From Coenobita brevimanus (taxonomy: Eukaryota > Arthropoda > Malacostraca > Decapoda > Coenobitidae), in contig CM064715.1 in NCBI GenBank assembly GCA_032717465.1, positions 36,451,546 through 36,515,545 of the forward strand: a DNA stretch of 64,000 bases, read 5' to 3'. The notes below the pieces were generated by a model. That model did no database searches, was not told where the DNA came from, and saw nothing but the letters and a program-made list of their open reading frames with translations. Positions 24,982-36,050 of the stretch are shown piece by piece (within the stretch, counting starts at the first letter, position 1; every line of letters starts with the position of its first letter). The translations under genes and the position numbers were made by a program.

Positions 24982-27372
24982 ATGAACATTAATGATTTAC
25001 TAATACAAGCTGGTATCGAACTGTTCATACCCAGTCAACAATTCACTAAAAGATCGGACTTCCCAAAATGGTTTGACAGCAATTGTGCCAAAACGACGAC
25101 CCAAAACACTTTCGCATATAACATTTACTTGAAATCAAAATCATCTGAATCACTCAGCCAATTTAAAACTGCTAGAAACCGTGCAAAAGCAGTAATTAAT
25201 ATCGCTAAATCAAACTGTCTTCGTAACCAAGCACCCAAAGTATTAAACAACCCTAATGACAATAGAATATTCAGGTCAACTCTCACTTTCTTCAATAATA
25301 ATTCTACCAAGTCCACACCCATTCCCCCACTAAAATCCTCTAATGATAACACTGTAAATGACCTGCGTGGTAAAGCGAACACTCTTGCCAGTACATTTAC
25401 CAGAAACTCTACCTTAGAGGAAGTCAGCAAGAACGTCCCTGTACTAGAACTTGACTCTCCAGAAATTGCATCACTAAAGACGGAGAATAGATACGTAAAA
25501 TCCATTCTAGATAATTTACCAACCAACAAAGCTTCAGGTCCAGGTGGAATTCCTCCAATTGTTTTGATAAAGTTTTCACCAGAACTCGTTGCTGTTCTAG
25601 CTAAAGTATTCAGACTATGCATGCGTACTTCTTCATTTCCTAATTCTTGGAAAGAAGACAATAGCCACTCAGTTCCAAAGAAAAGAAGTTCCTCTGATCC
25701 CTCTGATTACAGACCAATAGCTATCTCATTTTCTCTTGGTAAAGTATTTGAGATTTTAATTAATAAGCACGTTAGTTAAACATCTTGAATCCAACAACTT
25801 AACTAGAAAGCACTCACAGAGCGCATACCTTTGCCAATGCCATTGCCATTAAAATGGATCTGGATCCAGATCTTCCTTAAGATTTGTTCAGTTATCTTCT
25901 TGGCTCATGGCCCACCCTTCCACAAAAATTCATTGAAATTGACTGGGAACTTTTGGAGATATTTTGTGGTAGGATCCGGATCCGGATCCGGATCCGCCCC
26001 CAAATTTAAGCACCTCTTCTTTGGCTCATGGCCCACCCTTCCACAAAAAATTAATGAAATTCATTGAGTACTTTTCGAGATACTGTCTAGACAGATGGAC
26101 AGATAGATAGACAAACATCGGTGAATACATAACCTCCTCCAGCCTCGTTGTCGGAGGTAATTAGGGATAGACAGTAAGGTTTTCGCCACGAAAGATCCAC
26201 TGTTGATATACTCAGTCTCCTGACTCATATTATCCATCAGTTAATTGATCAAAATGGAGACACTTATACAGTAGCCCCTGGTATTTCTAAAGCTTTTGAC
26301 AAAGTATGGCACCGTTCCCTGCCATCCAAACTCCCTTGCTATGGCCTATCACCTTTTGTTCCTCTGATTTCCTCATAACTTAGCGACAGAAAAATAAGGG
26401 TACAAGTAGATGATGTATATTCCAATTTTCACTCGATTAATGCCGGTGTGCCACAAGGATCAGTCTTGGCTCCAACCCTATTCCCAATTCATATTAATGA
26501 TCTCTTGTGTCACCCATAATCCCATTCACTCATATAGAGATGACTCAACACTTCACAGTTCATTCACGCTTAAACACCCATTCACCAAGGTACTATCTCT
26601 AACTCACAACTCAGTACAGCAAGCTCCATAAATCAAGACTTATCTAACAACACGGAATGGGGACATAATAACGTTGTATCATGTCATGCTAGGAAAACCA
26701 AATATATGCAGTTTACTAAGAGACAGATATTGCCTGATTCCTATATTACCATCATTGCTACTAATATTCCTATCTCCAAAAGTATTGAAATTCTCGGTGG
26801 TTCACTGAACAATGCTCTCAGCTGAACCTCTCATGTTAGATTAATTGCTAAAACCGTCTCAGAGATACTTGGATTATTATACAAAGTTCGTAACATCTTC
26901 ACTGACGAGCAGTTAGCTATAATTTACAAGTCATGTGCGCTCTTAGTTGGAATATTGCTCACCCTTGTGGAATAGATTTTGTGAGGTTGCATTAAAACAA
27001 CTGGACAGAATTCAGAACAAAAGTATTAGCATTATTAATAAACTCTCCAATTACAAATGAACTACCTTCCCCACAGGTAAGAAGGAATGTTGCCTATCTT
27101 GCATTATTTTACAGATACTTTTATGATAAATGCTCAGACGAAGTTGCATCCACTGTGCCACCTCTCCACTCCTTCCCTCGAGCTACATGGGCATCTGCTT
27201 GTACTCATAGCAGGACTGTCACACTGCCATATTGCAGAGTTTCGGCCGATCAGAATTCTTTTAATCCCCGAAATGCATCTCTTTGGAACTCGCTTCCGGA
27301 GAGTAGTTTCCCCCCAAACTTTAACCTACGGCTGTTCTATTCCAACTGTTACATGAATGGAGGACACCTGTA
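24982..27372 (+). pseudogene. LINE J4 reverse transcriptase, disrupted
   Basis: The open frame 24982-25779 holds the post-endonuclease linker and RT fingers (NKASGPGGIPPIVL, about 25527; SDYRPIAISFSLGKVFE, about 25704). After the inserted repeat, RT resumes at about 26165: GISKAFDKVWHRSLPSKLP (about 26280-26335) and [16 protein letters not shown] (about 26441-26490). The catalytic box reads YRDD in HSYRDDST (about 26533), so the usual Ala is lost. The thumb and C-terminal region (IPISKSIEILGGSLNN; AKTVSEILGLLYKVRN) run to about 27370. Several stops and frame changes. 5' end is truncated, so the first Met is not a real start. Confidence 0.8.
25822..26165. mobile_element. Dispersed repeat with GGATCC-type tandem block, inserted in LINE J4
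   Basis: Contains two imperfect copies of the block GGCTCATGGCCCACCCTTCC (about 25902 and 26022), each followed by CACAAAAA...GAAATT...TTTTxGAGATA. Four GGATCC/GGATCCG units lie between them (about 25974-25997), and a CAGACA/GATAGATAGACAAAC run comes before the end AACCTCC...GTCGGAGGTAA. The same tail style (AACAAACAAAC...CTTGGCGGAGGTA) is seen at 36051-36346. The family looks like a repeat I recall from many marine invertebrate genomes; that is memory, not a search. Confidence 0.65.
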
Positions 27373-27456
27373 GTCAGGTGTATGGATGATTTTTTTTTTA
27401 TTCTTTTGTTTTTCCTTTCTCTGTTCTGTTATTGTAATGATAATAAAAAAAAAAAA

Positions 27457-28306
27457 ACTCTGAACCAGATAATGACGGCTCTTTCAGTAGACATTCTTCG
27501 GCAGTTTGAGGCTACATACAAGGAAGCCCAGCGTAGTTTGATCACTCTGCCTGGGTTGTTGGTCAAACGGAAACAAGCAATGGCTTGCTGAATATGATGA
27601 AGAAGAAACCGTTTCCTGGCGGTAAAGAAGCTTCTTATGTGTGCTCAGAATTAGATCAGCCTGTAGATGACATCAACACCACCAGGAAAACGCAACACAG
27701 TTTGGTTACAATATCTGTCCGGGAATTTAGGGTGATTTGCAGTGAAGTCATTCTCCATGCTGATAGTTTCATAGAAAAGCGTCTTTATGATGGACAAGGT
27801 AAGAATGTACAGGACATGCTCAATGTCGCTAATGCAACCAACACAAAAGAGTTTATAATTACAGGTACTTATATCCCATCCTAACGTGTAACTGATTGTA
27901 CGGGCTTCATTCCATGTTTATACATAAATATCCACAGCATGTATTCACTGTATCACTATTATCCACAAAAACCTACCCATAAATAATAACCATATTAAAT
28001 ATCTATCTGTAACTATAAATGCAGGTACAAAAATTCTGTTGCTACACGTACGCGTGTAATTAAATGTAGCCTACATGCATCATTCCAATTTTAGGTCGAA
28101 ACTTGGTGGCTGAAATTTTAGGGGAAGGACGCGTACAAGAATACGCAGAAGACATGGTGTTCTTTTTCTGCAACGTGGAGCGCGACAACGTCGAGCAAGT
28201 GATTCCGTCACTGCCAATCTGTTCTAGCTGCTCCGGAAGTCTAGGAGGGGATCAGTGCTCTACACACTCGTGCAGTGTTTTCTTGCCTCATGTCCTCAGA
28301 GCATGA
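27457..28306 (+). pseudogene. hAT-like transposase, 3' portion, possibly two exons
   Basis: Text resumes after the LINE poly(A) tail. It runs in two frames over 27473-27884 (LSVDILRQFEATYKEAQRS; LVTISVREFRVICSEVILHAD; EKRLYDGQGKNVQDML), matching the later part of ZNF862-like hAT proteins in layout. At about 27864 ACAG/GTACTT could be a splice donor. At about 28094 ATTTTAG could be an acceptor leading to the open piece ending at 28306 (EILGEGRVQEYAEDMVFFF). The exon link is a guess; the last piece shows no recognised motif. The usual C-terminal dimerisation block was not found. Confidence 0.45.
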
Positions 28307-28476
28307 TTACAGGACGAGCTTTGGAGCATCACACTCTCTTGAAATCAGACCTGTGATCGTCACTGTCGAAGCCTTCCGTAAATAGAAGACTAATTATAGT
28401 TGGAACCGCACTGAAACTGCAAATTATGACCCTAGGCCGGCAGTTTCCAGATTTCTACCCACTAAGGGAAGTCACG

Positions 28477-28575
<99 letters not shown>

Positions 28576-28859
28576 CTGTTTACAAAAACAGTAATTTTCT
28601 TAAGACTATGTAGGAGCCATGCAGGAACGTTTCTTTTTTTCTTCCCTTTTTCTTTACTGTCTCACACAAACTGCAGATCGAATGTCGTATTTTCCAGACT
28701 CTCATGCTATTTCCAGACGGTTATGTTTGGCGTGGGGGAGACTTGTCGAACTAAAGGGCTTAGATCTACCCTTGTTAAACTCACTTTGCTAATTAAGGTC
28801 CTTCGAAAGATAGATAAACTCTCCTAGAGATATCAATATTAATTTTAAAAATACGTCAT
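28307..28859. repeat. (TA)n array (28480-28573) in unassigned DNA
   Basis: About 94 bases of pure TA are followed by a small hairpin-capable sequence (TTACTGTTTAC...AAACAGTAA, about 28573-28595). Nothing else recognisable in 28307-28859. Confidence 0.85.
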
Positions 28860-29110
28860 CAACTTAAAGGGGTAGTTCTGACTGCCGGGACAACTCGAGC
28901 ATTCTATTTTAGCCAAGGACTGACAATTTTATTCAGTTGAGAGCTAGTCATTGGAGCCAGTATAAATACCGGTAGCATGAACCCTCTCATGGTCGAGACA
29001 ACTCTAGTATTGTATTCTAGGTAACAGCAGACAGTGTTGTTAAGCTGAGTGAATCATGAGAGTATGAGACTTCAAGAAGCTAATAAACAGATCACAATAT
29101 CTTACGACTA
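28860..29110 (+). promoter_or_regulatory. Candidate solo LTR (TATA box plus polyadenylation signal)
   Basis: AGTATAAATACC at about 28959-28970 is a strong TATA-type box and AATAAA follows at about 29081-29086, about 120 bases downstream: the compact promoter-to-poly(A) layout of an LTR. Two imperfect copies of GACAACTCxAGxATTxTATT lie at about 28890 and 28999. No partner LTR, primer-binding site or coding region was found nearby, so it is a solo LTR at best. Boundaries are not defined. Confidence 0.35.
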
Positions 29111-29379
29111 GTGACAAAAATGTCTCCTTCTTACTTTCACTTCAATCAATCTTTGAGGGATGCGTTTCACCATATGGCAGCACAAAAAGGGAGACATCAA
29201 AATAATTGGGACTCTGGTTTAGTCTGATTTTGTATCTTAGAGTCTCAGCGTGTTTAACTTCAGCTTTATTTTCTATCTTTTCCCACTTCTAAATGGAGTG
29301 GATGTGTCTGACCAATTTTCGCCATGCAGTTAGCATGTTGCTTTCGAACTACGCCCCAGCAGTTTCCGAGGCTGTCCTG

Positions 29380-30010
29380 GTTTAATTTCCCATTTTGATT
29401 TTTGCGTGTTACAGCCGGATGCCATACCTGACGCTAACCCTTACCATTTATCTGGTCTTGGGACCAGCACCGAGTTGGGCTGTCTTGACTCCTCGAGTGG
29501 TTGGGAGGGGGCTGCATTTAGTCTGCCTGCTGCTAACAGGCTCTGCTAGTTTGTCCTCACTCTGTCGAAGCAGTACTTAAGTCTGCTCACCACCGTTAGG
29601 TAGCATTCCACGAGCAGGCTCGTCTACATCCCCAAAGAGACCCCCACCCATTTTCTAGCTGGGACTGTGGCTTAAAAGGATCTCGGGAGAAGGAGGGGGG
29701 GGGGAGGGCGAAGATGAAGTGGCCTTATCCTCCTCCTCTGGGTCTTCCTCATCCCAACCCTTGAAGGGCCACCACCTTCTCTTGCTGGAACTCTGAATTC
29801 AAGAAGGTATTGGAAGACGTCGGGTGGAAGTGGGAGAACATCCAATAAATACAACCTGGTCGACTTATGATTCAGGCGGGGAGGGAAAAAATTCTTTTAG
29901 TCTGGTTGCTGTTAATAGGCCCTTCTAGTATGGTTCCACCCATCTCGTCTGCCTCTACTAGGTACTCAAGCCCGCTCACCACCGTAAGGTAACACTCTAC
30001 AGGTAGTAAT
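29380..30010. repeat. Dispersed repeat with an internal ~105-bp direct duplication
   Basis: About 29518-29620 and 29898-30005 match in order: TTTAGTCTG, TTGCTGTTAATAGG/CTGCTGCTAACAGG, CTAGT, GTACT, GCTCACCACCGT and AGGTA. The start at about 29410 (GCCGGATGCCATACCTGACG, CTTGGGACC) resembles a repeat common in aquatic animal genomes, by recollection. A G-run (about 29695-29706) lies between. No coding. Confidence 0.55.
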
Positions 30011-30590
30011 TTCCAGGCGTTTAACAATGAAATCAGTTTAATGTCAATGGAAAGTAGTCTTACCAGTGTTCAGTTTAGTTACACACTTCTGCACACATGT
30101 ATATATCAGAGTTACTTAGCATTTCGAATAATAATTTTATCCCCCTAGCATATTTACCAAATGTATTATTATTCGGCATCATGGGCTGGAAGCAGGTTCG
30201 TAAGAAAGAAATCGGGACAATAATTTAACCAGCTCAAATAAGCATGGCATCCTGTACATAAAAGAACATAAGGAGATAGGACAACTACAGTAGACCAGTT
30301 GGCCCATGCCAGACAGCTTCTCCAATAGTGATTAAACTACAAGAATAAGACAAGGATAGCAAAGACGAAGTCTCTCCCTCTCGCAGCAAACCCTCCAACA
30401 AAAACCGGCAGGAATAACACAGAAGGAACACAACGCGGAATAGATCACAGTCTAACATCCCACGTGCAGGATGCTGACGTCACAAGGTCTTCCATAGAGA
30501 CAAAACAAGAAGTAAAGGGATAACTCAAGTGTGACAAGTATACCCTGTTCACTCAGCTCTGATGGCTGGAGCCAAGAAACGTTTGAATAA
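30011..30590. other. Unassigned stretch
   Basis: No reading frame or terminal repeats were recognised. The text GAACATAAGGAGATAGG...AGTTGGCCCATGC (about 30266-30308) looks like a dispersed repeat seen in crustacean sequences, which I could not verify. Confidence 0.4.
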
Positions 30591-30599
30591 GTGGCGTAG

Positions 30600-30860
30600 G
30601 TAGGCCTGTGCACTGGGGGCTATAGTCCCAAATGTTTTATGAATAGCCCCGAATCTCAAATACCTTTTGTTTATTTTGTTAACAAAAATAAGAATAGCCC
30701 TGGCCGGGGCCAACACAAAATTTTAATTCTTGTTGTTGGTACTACAACTGATTAATCTCGTACGGAAAACGTTCAGTTTGATCCGGTTCACGTTCGTTCC
30801 TATCACGTATTCACGGCCACTTGCCCAACAGTCACGCAGTGGTGCCAGCCCCCGCATGCA

Positions 30861-30923
<63 letters not shown>

Positions 30924-31537
30924 ACATTTTACAGGGCTTGTTGACATCTGGTGGTTGCTAGCAAGACCTGAGACTATGGATATAAGAAGCTTTTTCAAAA
31001 AGAAAGGAGACCAAGGCAATGAGGTGCAGAGAGCAAGGCTAGAGGAGGAAGAGGAAGAGTTACTTCCCGCTGTTGCTGTACAGCATATGAGTAAGGACGG
31101 GTGATTGCCGCTGCCTTTACAGTGTCTACAACCTCAGGTTGGTGAAGCAGGGGGCTCGTTAGCCAGCTAGCAGGTAGCCAGTCTAGCTCAGTGTTCTCAA
31201 ACGTTTTTGTCACACAAGGCACACCAAGTATTTAAGGTATACTTTTGATTATAGCTATGTAAATCAATCGTCAAATAAAAATAATTCCAAGGCACACCTG
31301 TTTCAGAATCATTGGCCTAAAGCCTGTACTCACTGTGATATTGTAATATTATTACTGTTTACAATGTAAATTGCTCCATCTCCCTATTGGGAAAAAAAGT
31401 CCACTCAGTCAGTGCCACCATTTAATTATTAATGAGAAAAAAAAAATCGACCCATTTTTTAAGCGTGTTTTGTATGATTTCCCCATACACATTACTGTGC
31501 CAACAGTGCCATCCAAAGATGACTAATTAGTTAGTTA

Positions 31538-31605
<68 letters not shown>

Positions 31606-31806
31606 AGCTAGCCTGCACTCACTGTGATATTGTAATATTAATATTATTTTAGAAATTAAATTGCTCCATCTTCTTAATGGAGAAAAAGTCTACTCAGTCA
31701 GTGCCACTTTCAGTTATTTGAAAGAAAAAGTCTACCCATTATTTATATGCTTTGTATGATTTCCCCATACACATTAGTGTGCCATTCAAAGATGATTAGT
31801 TAGTTA

Positions 31807-31859
<53 letters not shown>

Positions 31860-31860
31860 C
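30600..31860 (+). repeat. Left inverted arm of the hAT element, with candidate transposase exon 1
   Basis: Contains ATG at 30975-30977 opening MDIRSFFKKK, an N-terminus typical of this hAT protein group. About 38 codons later comes GTAAGG at 31091, a good splice-donor match. Upstream is a (GA)n array (30864-30922). Downstream are two copies of a block (GCCTGxACTCACTGTGATAT ... CCCATACACATTA ... TTAGTTAATG) ending in (TG)n at about 31540-31602 and 31807-31864. A promoter is likely upstream of 30975 but no TATA box stands out. Confidence 0.72.
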
Positions 31861-31865
31861 GCGCA

Positions 31866-32160
31866 GTAAGCAATTAATAACAATGCATTTATTTGTATAG
31901 CGCATCACATTTAATAACTGAAATGTAGCTCAAAACATTTCATGTAGGAGAATTAAAGAGATGTAAATGAAAGGCATAAGAGACAAGGTGATGTTGAAAT
32001 TAGACACATGGCATAACAGGTGTGAAATAAATCAAATGTAGACAATAGGACAATAAAACAAAAATGCAGTGTAAAGGAGAGTTATTTTTAAAATATGTAA
32101 AAGGGAAAAATTTTAGCTAGGTAAATCATAGAGCAAATGAAACAGTTGATAGAGTTGTGA
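31866..32160. other. Non-coding spacer between left arm and transposase
   Basis: AT-rich and likely intronic for the hAT transposase. The opening text (AATGCATTTATTTGTATAGC, then AGCTCAAAACATTTCATG) resembles a short element widely dispersed in animal genomes; I could not check this. Confidence 0.4.
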
Positions 32161-32166
32161 GTTCTA

Positions 32167-34414
32167 TTGTTGGTAGATAAAAGTAAAGGCCTAAAACCTG
32201 TCGTTTACTGCGGCTTCACAGATAAGCCAGGGAGGAGAGACGAAGGGAAAAAAGAAGAGGGCTCTAATGGGACAGATTTAGGAAGCCCAGACACAGGTCC
32301 AAAGCATGTAAAATATATCCAGTTTCCTTCCAAACAATTTGGACTTCAGAAGAGGTCCTTTCAGAGGAGCTGGTACGACTCTTATAATTGGCTAGGGTAC
32401 TCAATCAGCCAAAATTCTGCCTTTTCTGCTTCTGCTGCGGAGTATTCAGCAAGCAGCAATGTAGGCAAAAGAAAGATGGTCTAGCCTCTACTGGCTGCAG
32501 CAAATGGAAGAGGGCTCTGGATTCGTTTAGAGACCATGAGAATACTTCATTACACAAGTCCTCCATGGTGGCATGAATGAGCTATGAAGCAAGCAAAGTT
32601 CATGGTGATGTGGCTGAGCAGCTACAAACTGCTAATGTAGCTGAGATCAGTGAAAGAAGGGAGTATTTATGCCGAATTATTTCGGTTATTGTCTTTCTAG
32701 CCACACAGGGCATTTCTTTTCATGGCCACAGTGAATCGGATGACAGCCCCAACCAAGGGAACTTCCTTGAATGTATGCAGCTGCTGCAAAAGTTCGACCC
32801 TTTTCTGCAGAGTTAAAAAGCTCCTGCCAGTTGTACTGTACAAACCTCTCGTCTTATTCTCAAGATTAATTAATCGGATGTTGCTCCACAGAGGTCACGG
32901 CACAGATTATTCAAGAAGTAAAGGAATCAAAGATGTTGGCAGTAATGGCCGACGAAGCCAAGGATGGTCAAACGCCACACCTCACTGTATGTGTGCGTTA
33001 TGTTCCACCAGAGGGTAACATCAAGGAAAGTTTCCCATACTTGAAGAAACTGGATGGCTATGGTACAAATACGATCACAAATGCAGTCGAGCAGGTTCTT
33101 GTGTCCAACATCATGGCTGACCTGAAAGTGGTCGCCCAAACATATGACGGTGCAGCAGTGATGAGTGGATCTGTTAGAGAGGTGCAAGCTCGTTTCCGGG
33201 AGAAACATCCGGAGGCTGTCTATGTGCACTGCTATGCGCATGACCTAAACCTGGTCCCTTGTCACATCTGTAAGGCCAGTCCTGAAGCCAGTGATTTTTT
33301 TTATCTGCTTGAAAACCTCCACTCATTTTTCATTGTGTCTACATAACCCATGACCAGTTTGCTGCCGTTCAGAAAGAGCTCCACATTGAGCAGAGGGCTT
33401 GTACAAATGTCAAACACCCAATGGCCATGTCAGTTGTCCTCTGTTAATGCACTCCTGAGGTATTTTCCTGCTGTCATGAAATCTTTCCAGATGATCAGAA
33501 CACCAACAGCACTAGGTCTGCATTCAAAATTATCCAAACTGCCTGTGGTCTACCTGTTGATTGTGTTCAGAAAGTTGCTTGGCATCACTGAAGGGTTTCA
33601 CAAGGTTCTTCAGAAAGAAACCGTCGGCTTGGCACTGGCAGAGCACTACAAAAGTGAAGTCCACGACACCCTAGTTAGCCAGCGAACTGCACAGGTGGCT
33701 GAAGAGATCTATCCCATGACAAAGGCAGCATGTGAGAAGAACATCCAGGAGTCATCTCTCGGTCCGAGAAGGAAACAGAAGAATATGGATGACTTTGTTG
33801 TGGAGGTGTCCTGTGGTTCCAGATCAGACCTTAATGATTTAGAACATCTCAAGCAGAGACTTTCCTACCCTTGCATCATTCGAATGACCAGTGAGCTAAA
33901 GAATCGTTTTTCTAGTGCTGAGAGAGAAGTCATGATTGGCATCCAAGCATGTCACCCAGCCTCCGAAACCTTCCTGTGCATGCAGTCCCTAGAGAAACTA
34001 ACTTCGCATTACGACATTCAACGAGTCCCAGAAGTGGTCATGGTGGCGAAAAGCTTTTTGAGCAGGAAGAGGCAAGAAGCCATCCTAGACATTCTGAGTG
34101 TGTTCAAGCTCCTTGATCCCATCGTGTTCCCATCACTGAAGACGATCTTACTGATGGCCCTTACCATCCCGGTCAGTAGCTGCAGTTGTGAGCGATCATT
34201 TAGTGCTCTTCGTCGACTACATACTTGGCTTAGGCGTACCATGGGCCAGGAGAGGCTCAATGATCTGGCAGAGCTGTCAGTCAAGAGAGAGTTGGTAGGA
34301 AGCCTTGATTATGACAACGTGATTGACACATTCGCCCAACTAAAATCAAGACGCCACACCATGAGCCTTCCTCCCCAGAATAAATATGTTAAGTCTTTGT
34401 ATAAAATGAACTGA
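32167..34414 (+). pseudogene. hAT transposase, ZMYM1-like (TTF-type zinc finger, catalytic core, dimerisation)
   Basis: A splice-acceptor-like tract (TTTACTGCGGCTTCACAG) ends near 32221. Then follow: a TTF-type N-terminal domain (FPSKQFGLQKRSFQ, SWYDSYNWLGYS, CFCCGVFS; about 32330-32450, one frame change); ATQGISFHGHSE (about 32701); the catalytic region (MADEAKDGQTPHLTVCVRYV, about 32945; DGAAVMSG, about 33148; VHCYAHDLNLV, about 33223); and the C-terminal dimerisation block (VSSCSCERSFSALRRLHTW, about 34170-34230). Main breaks: the shift at about 32400-32470, stops near 32575 and 32815, and TAA at 33344-33346, after which 33350-34414 is open for 354 codons. It would excise and insert the element by cut-and-paste. 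This copy is inactive, but the last third is intact. Confidence 0.85.
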
Positions 34415-34725
34415 CAACATGTGTTTATGATCTAATCATCACATCAAAAAATGAGAGATTTGGTTAGATGTTGCTTGGCATATGCTGATTGGATCCTTTT
34501 TATGAGCAGGACAGGAGAGAGGAGGAGATAACAGGAGGAGAAAGCAGAAGAGATAAGGAGTGCGACAGACAGATGAGACGCCAAAAGACCTTATGGAGAG
34601 GTGAAGAGGAGAGTATCAGATTGACAAGAGACAGAGTTAACAGTTTTGTCACTATTCAGATTGTACTCATTTTTATTTCATGTTGCGAAAGGTAGCCTAA
34701 GCACCTGACTCGAGCCTTTTGGTAG

Positions 34726-34727
<2 letters not shown>
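34415..34727. other. Spacer between transposase stop and right arm
   Basis: About 310 bases after the transposase stop. No known motif beyond purine-rich text (about 34505-34610). Probably 3' untranslated sequence of the hAT gene. Confidence 0.4.
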
Positions 34728-34788
<61 letters not shown>

Positions 34789-34989
34789 TAACTAACTAGT
34801 CATCTTTGAATGGCACACTAATGTGTATGGGGAAATCATACAAAGCATACAAATAATGAGTTGATTTTTTCTTCTAAATAACTGAAAGTGGCACTGACTG
34901 AGTAGACTTTTTCTCCTTTAAGAAGATGGAGCAATTTAATTTCTAAAATAATATTAATATTACAATATCACAGTGAGTGCAGGCTAGCT

Positions 34990-35043
<54 letters not shown>

Positions 35044-35659
35044 TAACTAACTAATTAGTCATCTTTGGATGGCACTGTTGGCACAGTAATGTGTATGGGG
35101 AAATCATACAAAACACGCTCAAATAATGGGTCGATTTTTTTTTCTTCTAAGTAATTAAAGGTGGCACAGACTGAGTAGACTTTGTTTTTTCCAGTAGGGA
35201 GATGGAGCAATTTACTTTGTAAATATTATTAATACGAGGATTACAAAATCATAGTGAGTACAGGCTAGCTAGGCTAGTGGTTCTGAAACAGGCGTGCCTT
35301 GTATCTATTCTTATTTGATGATTGATTTACATAGCTATAATCAAAAGTATACCTTAAATACTTGGTGTGCCTTGTGTGACAAAAACGTTTGAGAACACTG
35401 AGCTAGACTGGCTACCTGCTAGCTGGCTAACGAGCTCCCTGCTTCACCAACCTGAGGTTGTAGACAATGTAAAGGCAGCGGCAATCACCCGTCCTTACTC
35501 ATATGCTGTACAGCAACAGCGGGAAGTAACTCTTCCTCCTCTAGCCTTGCTCTCTGCACCTCATTGCCTTGGTCTCCTTTCTTTTTGAAAAAGCTTCTTA
35601 CATCCATAGTCTCAGGTCCTGCTAGCAACCACCAGATGTCAACAAGCCCTGTAAAATGT

Positions 35660-35698
<39 letters not shown>

Positions 35699-35963
35699 AG
35701 CGTGCGTGGGCTGGCACCACTGCGTGACTGATGGGCGAGTGGCCGTGAATACGTGATAGGAACGAACGTGAACCGGACGGGATCAAACCGAATGTTTTCC
35801 CTACGAGATCTATCAGTCCTAGTACCAACAACAAGAATTAAAGTTTTGTGTTGGACCCGGCCGGGGCTTTTTTTTTTTTTTTTTAAGCTATTTGAGTTCG
35901 GGACTATTCGTAAAACATTTGGGTCTATAGCCTCCGATGCCCAGGCCTAACTACAACGATGTG
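34728..35963 (-). repeat. Right inverted arm of the hAT element, with mirrored exon 1
   Basis: Mirror image of the left arm: (AC)n at 34729-34786 and 34994-35042, and (CT)n at 35661-35695. The same short N-terminal frame lies on the minus strand, with its Met codon at 35605-35607 and the donor-like sequence near 35490-35495. It lacks a GAGGAA-type 6-bp repeat unit that the left arm has. A transcript from this arm would read out of the central gene's antisense strand. Confidence 0.72.
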
Positions 35964-36050
35964 AACCGATGGTCTTGCTCATGTCAAGTACCGTACTTTA
36001 CATTTTTCCACGTTGAATTCCATTTCCCAACAAGAGCAATCCGAGATTGT

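Larger units (their letters stand above)
24981..27456 (+). mobile_element. Jockey/CR1-type LINE (family J4) inserted in the hAT gene
   Basis: A 5'-truncated LINE with a poly(A) tail at about 27445-27456. It separates two parts of the hAT-like transposase, so it is the later arrival. It carries its own insertion at about 25822-26165. A second, shorter copy of the family lies on the minus strand at 60350-61215. Confidence 0.8.
30591..35963 (+). mobile_element. hAT element with ~1.25-kb inverted terminal arms
   Basis: The left arm (about 30600-31860) and right arm (about 34728-35960) are reverse complements of each other. They differ by a few substitutions and short indels outside the microsatellites. 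Between them, plus-strand reading frames encode a ZMYM1/52-kDa-repressor-like hAT transposase. Both ends start GTAGxTAGGCCTG, then GGGCTATAG-type text, which resembles the CAGTGGCGTAG ends of some hAT families. No clear 8-bp target duplication was seen. Each arm carries one GA/CT array, two CA/TG arrays and two copies of a ~210-bp block. Total about 5.4 kb. Confidence 0.8.

Noticed and set aside
28103..28306. Independent 67-codon gene
   Set aside because: No recognised domain; listed only as a possible exon of the hAT-like remnant, with low confidence.
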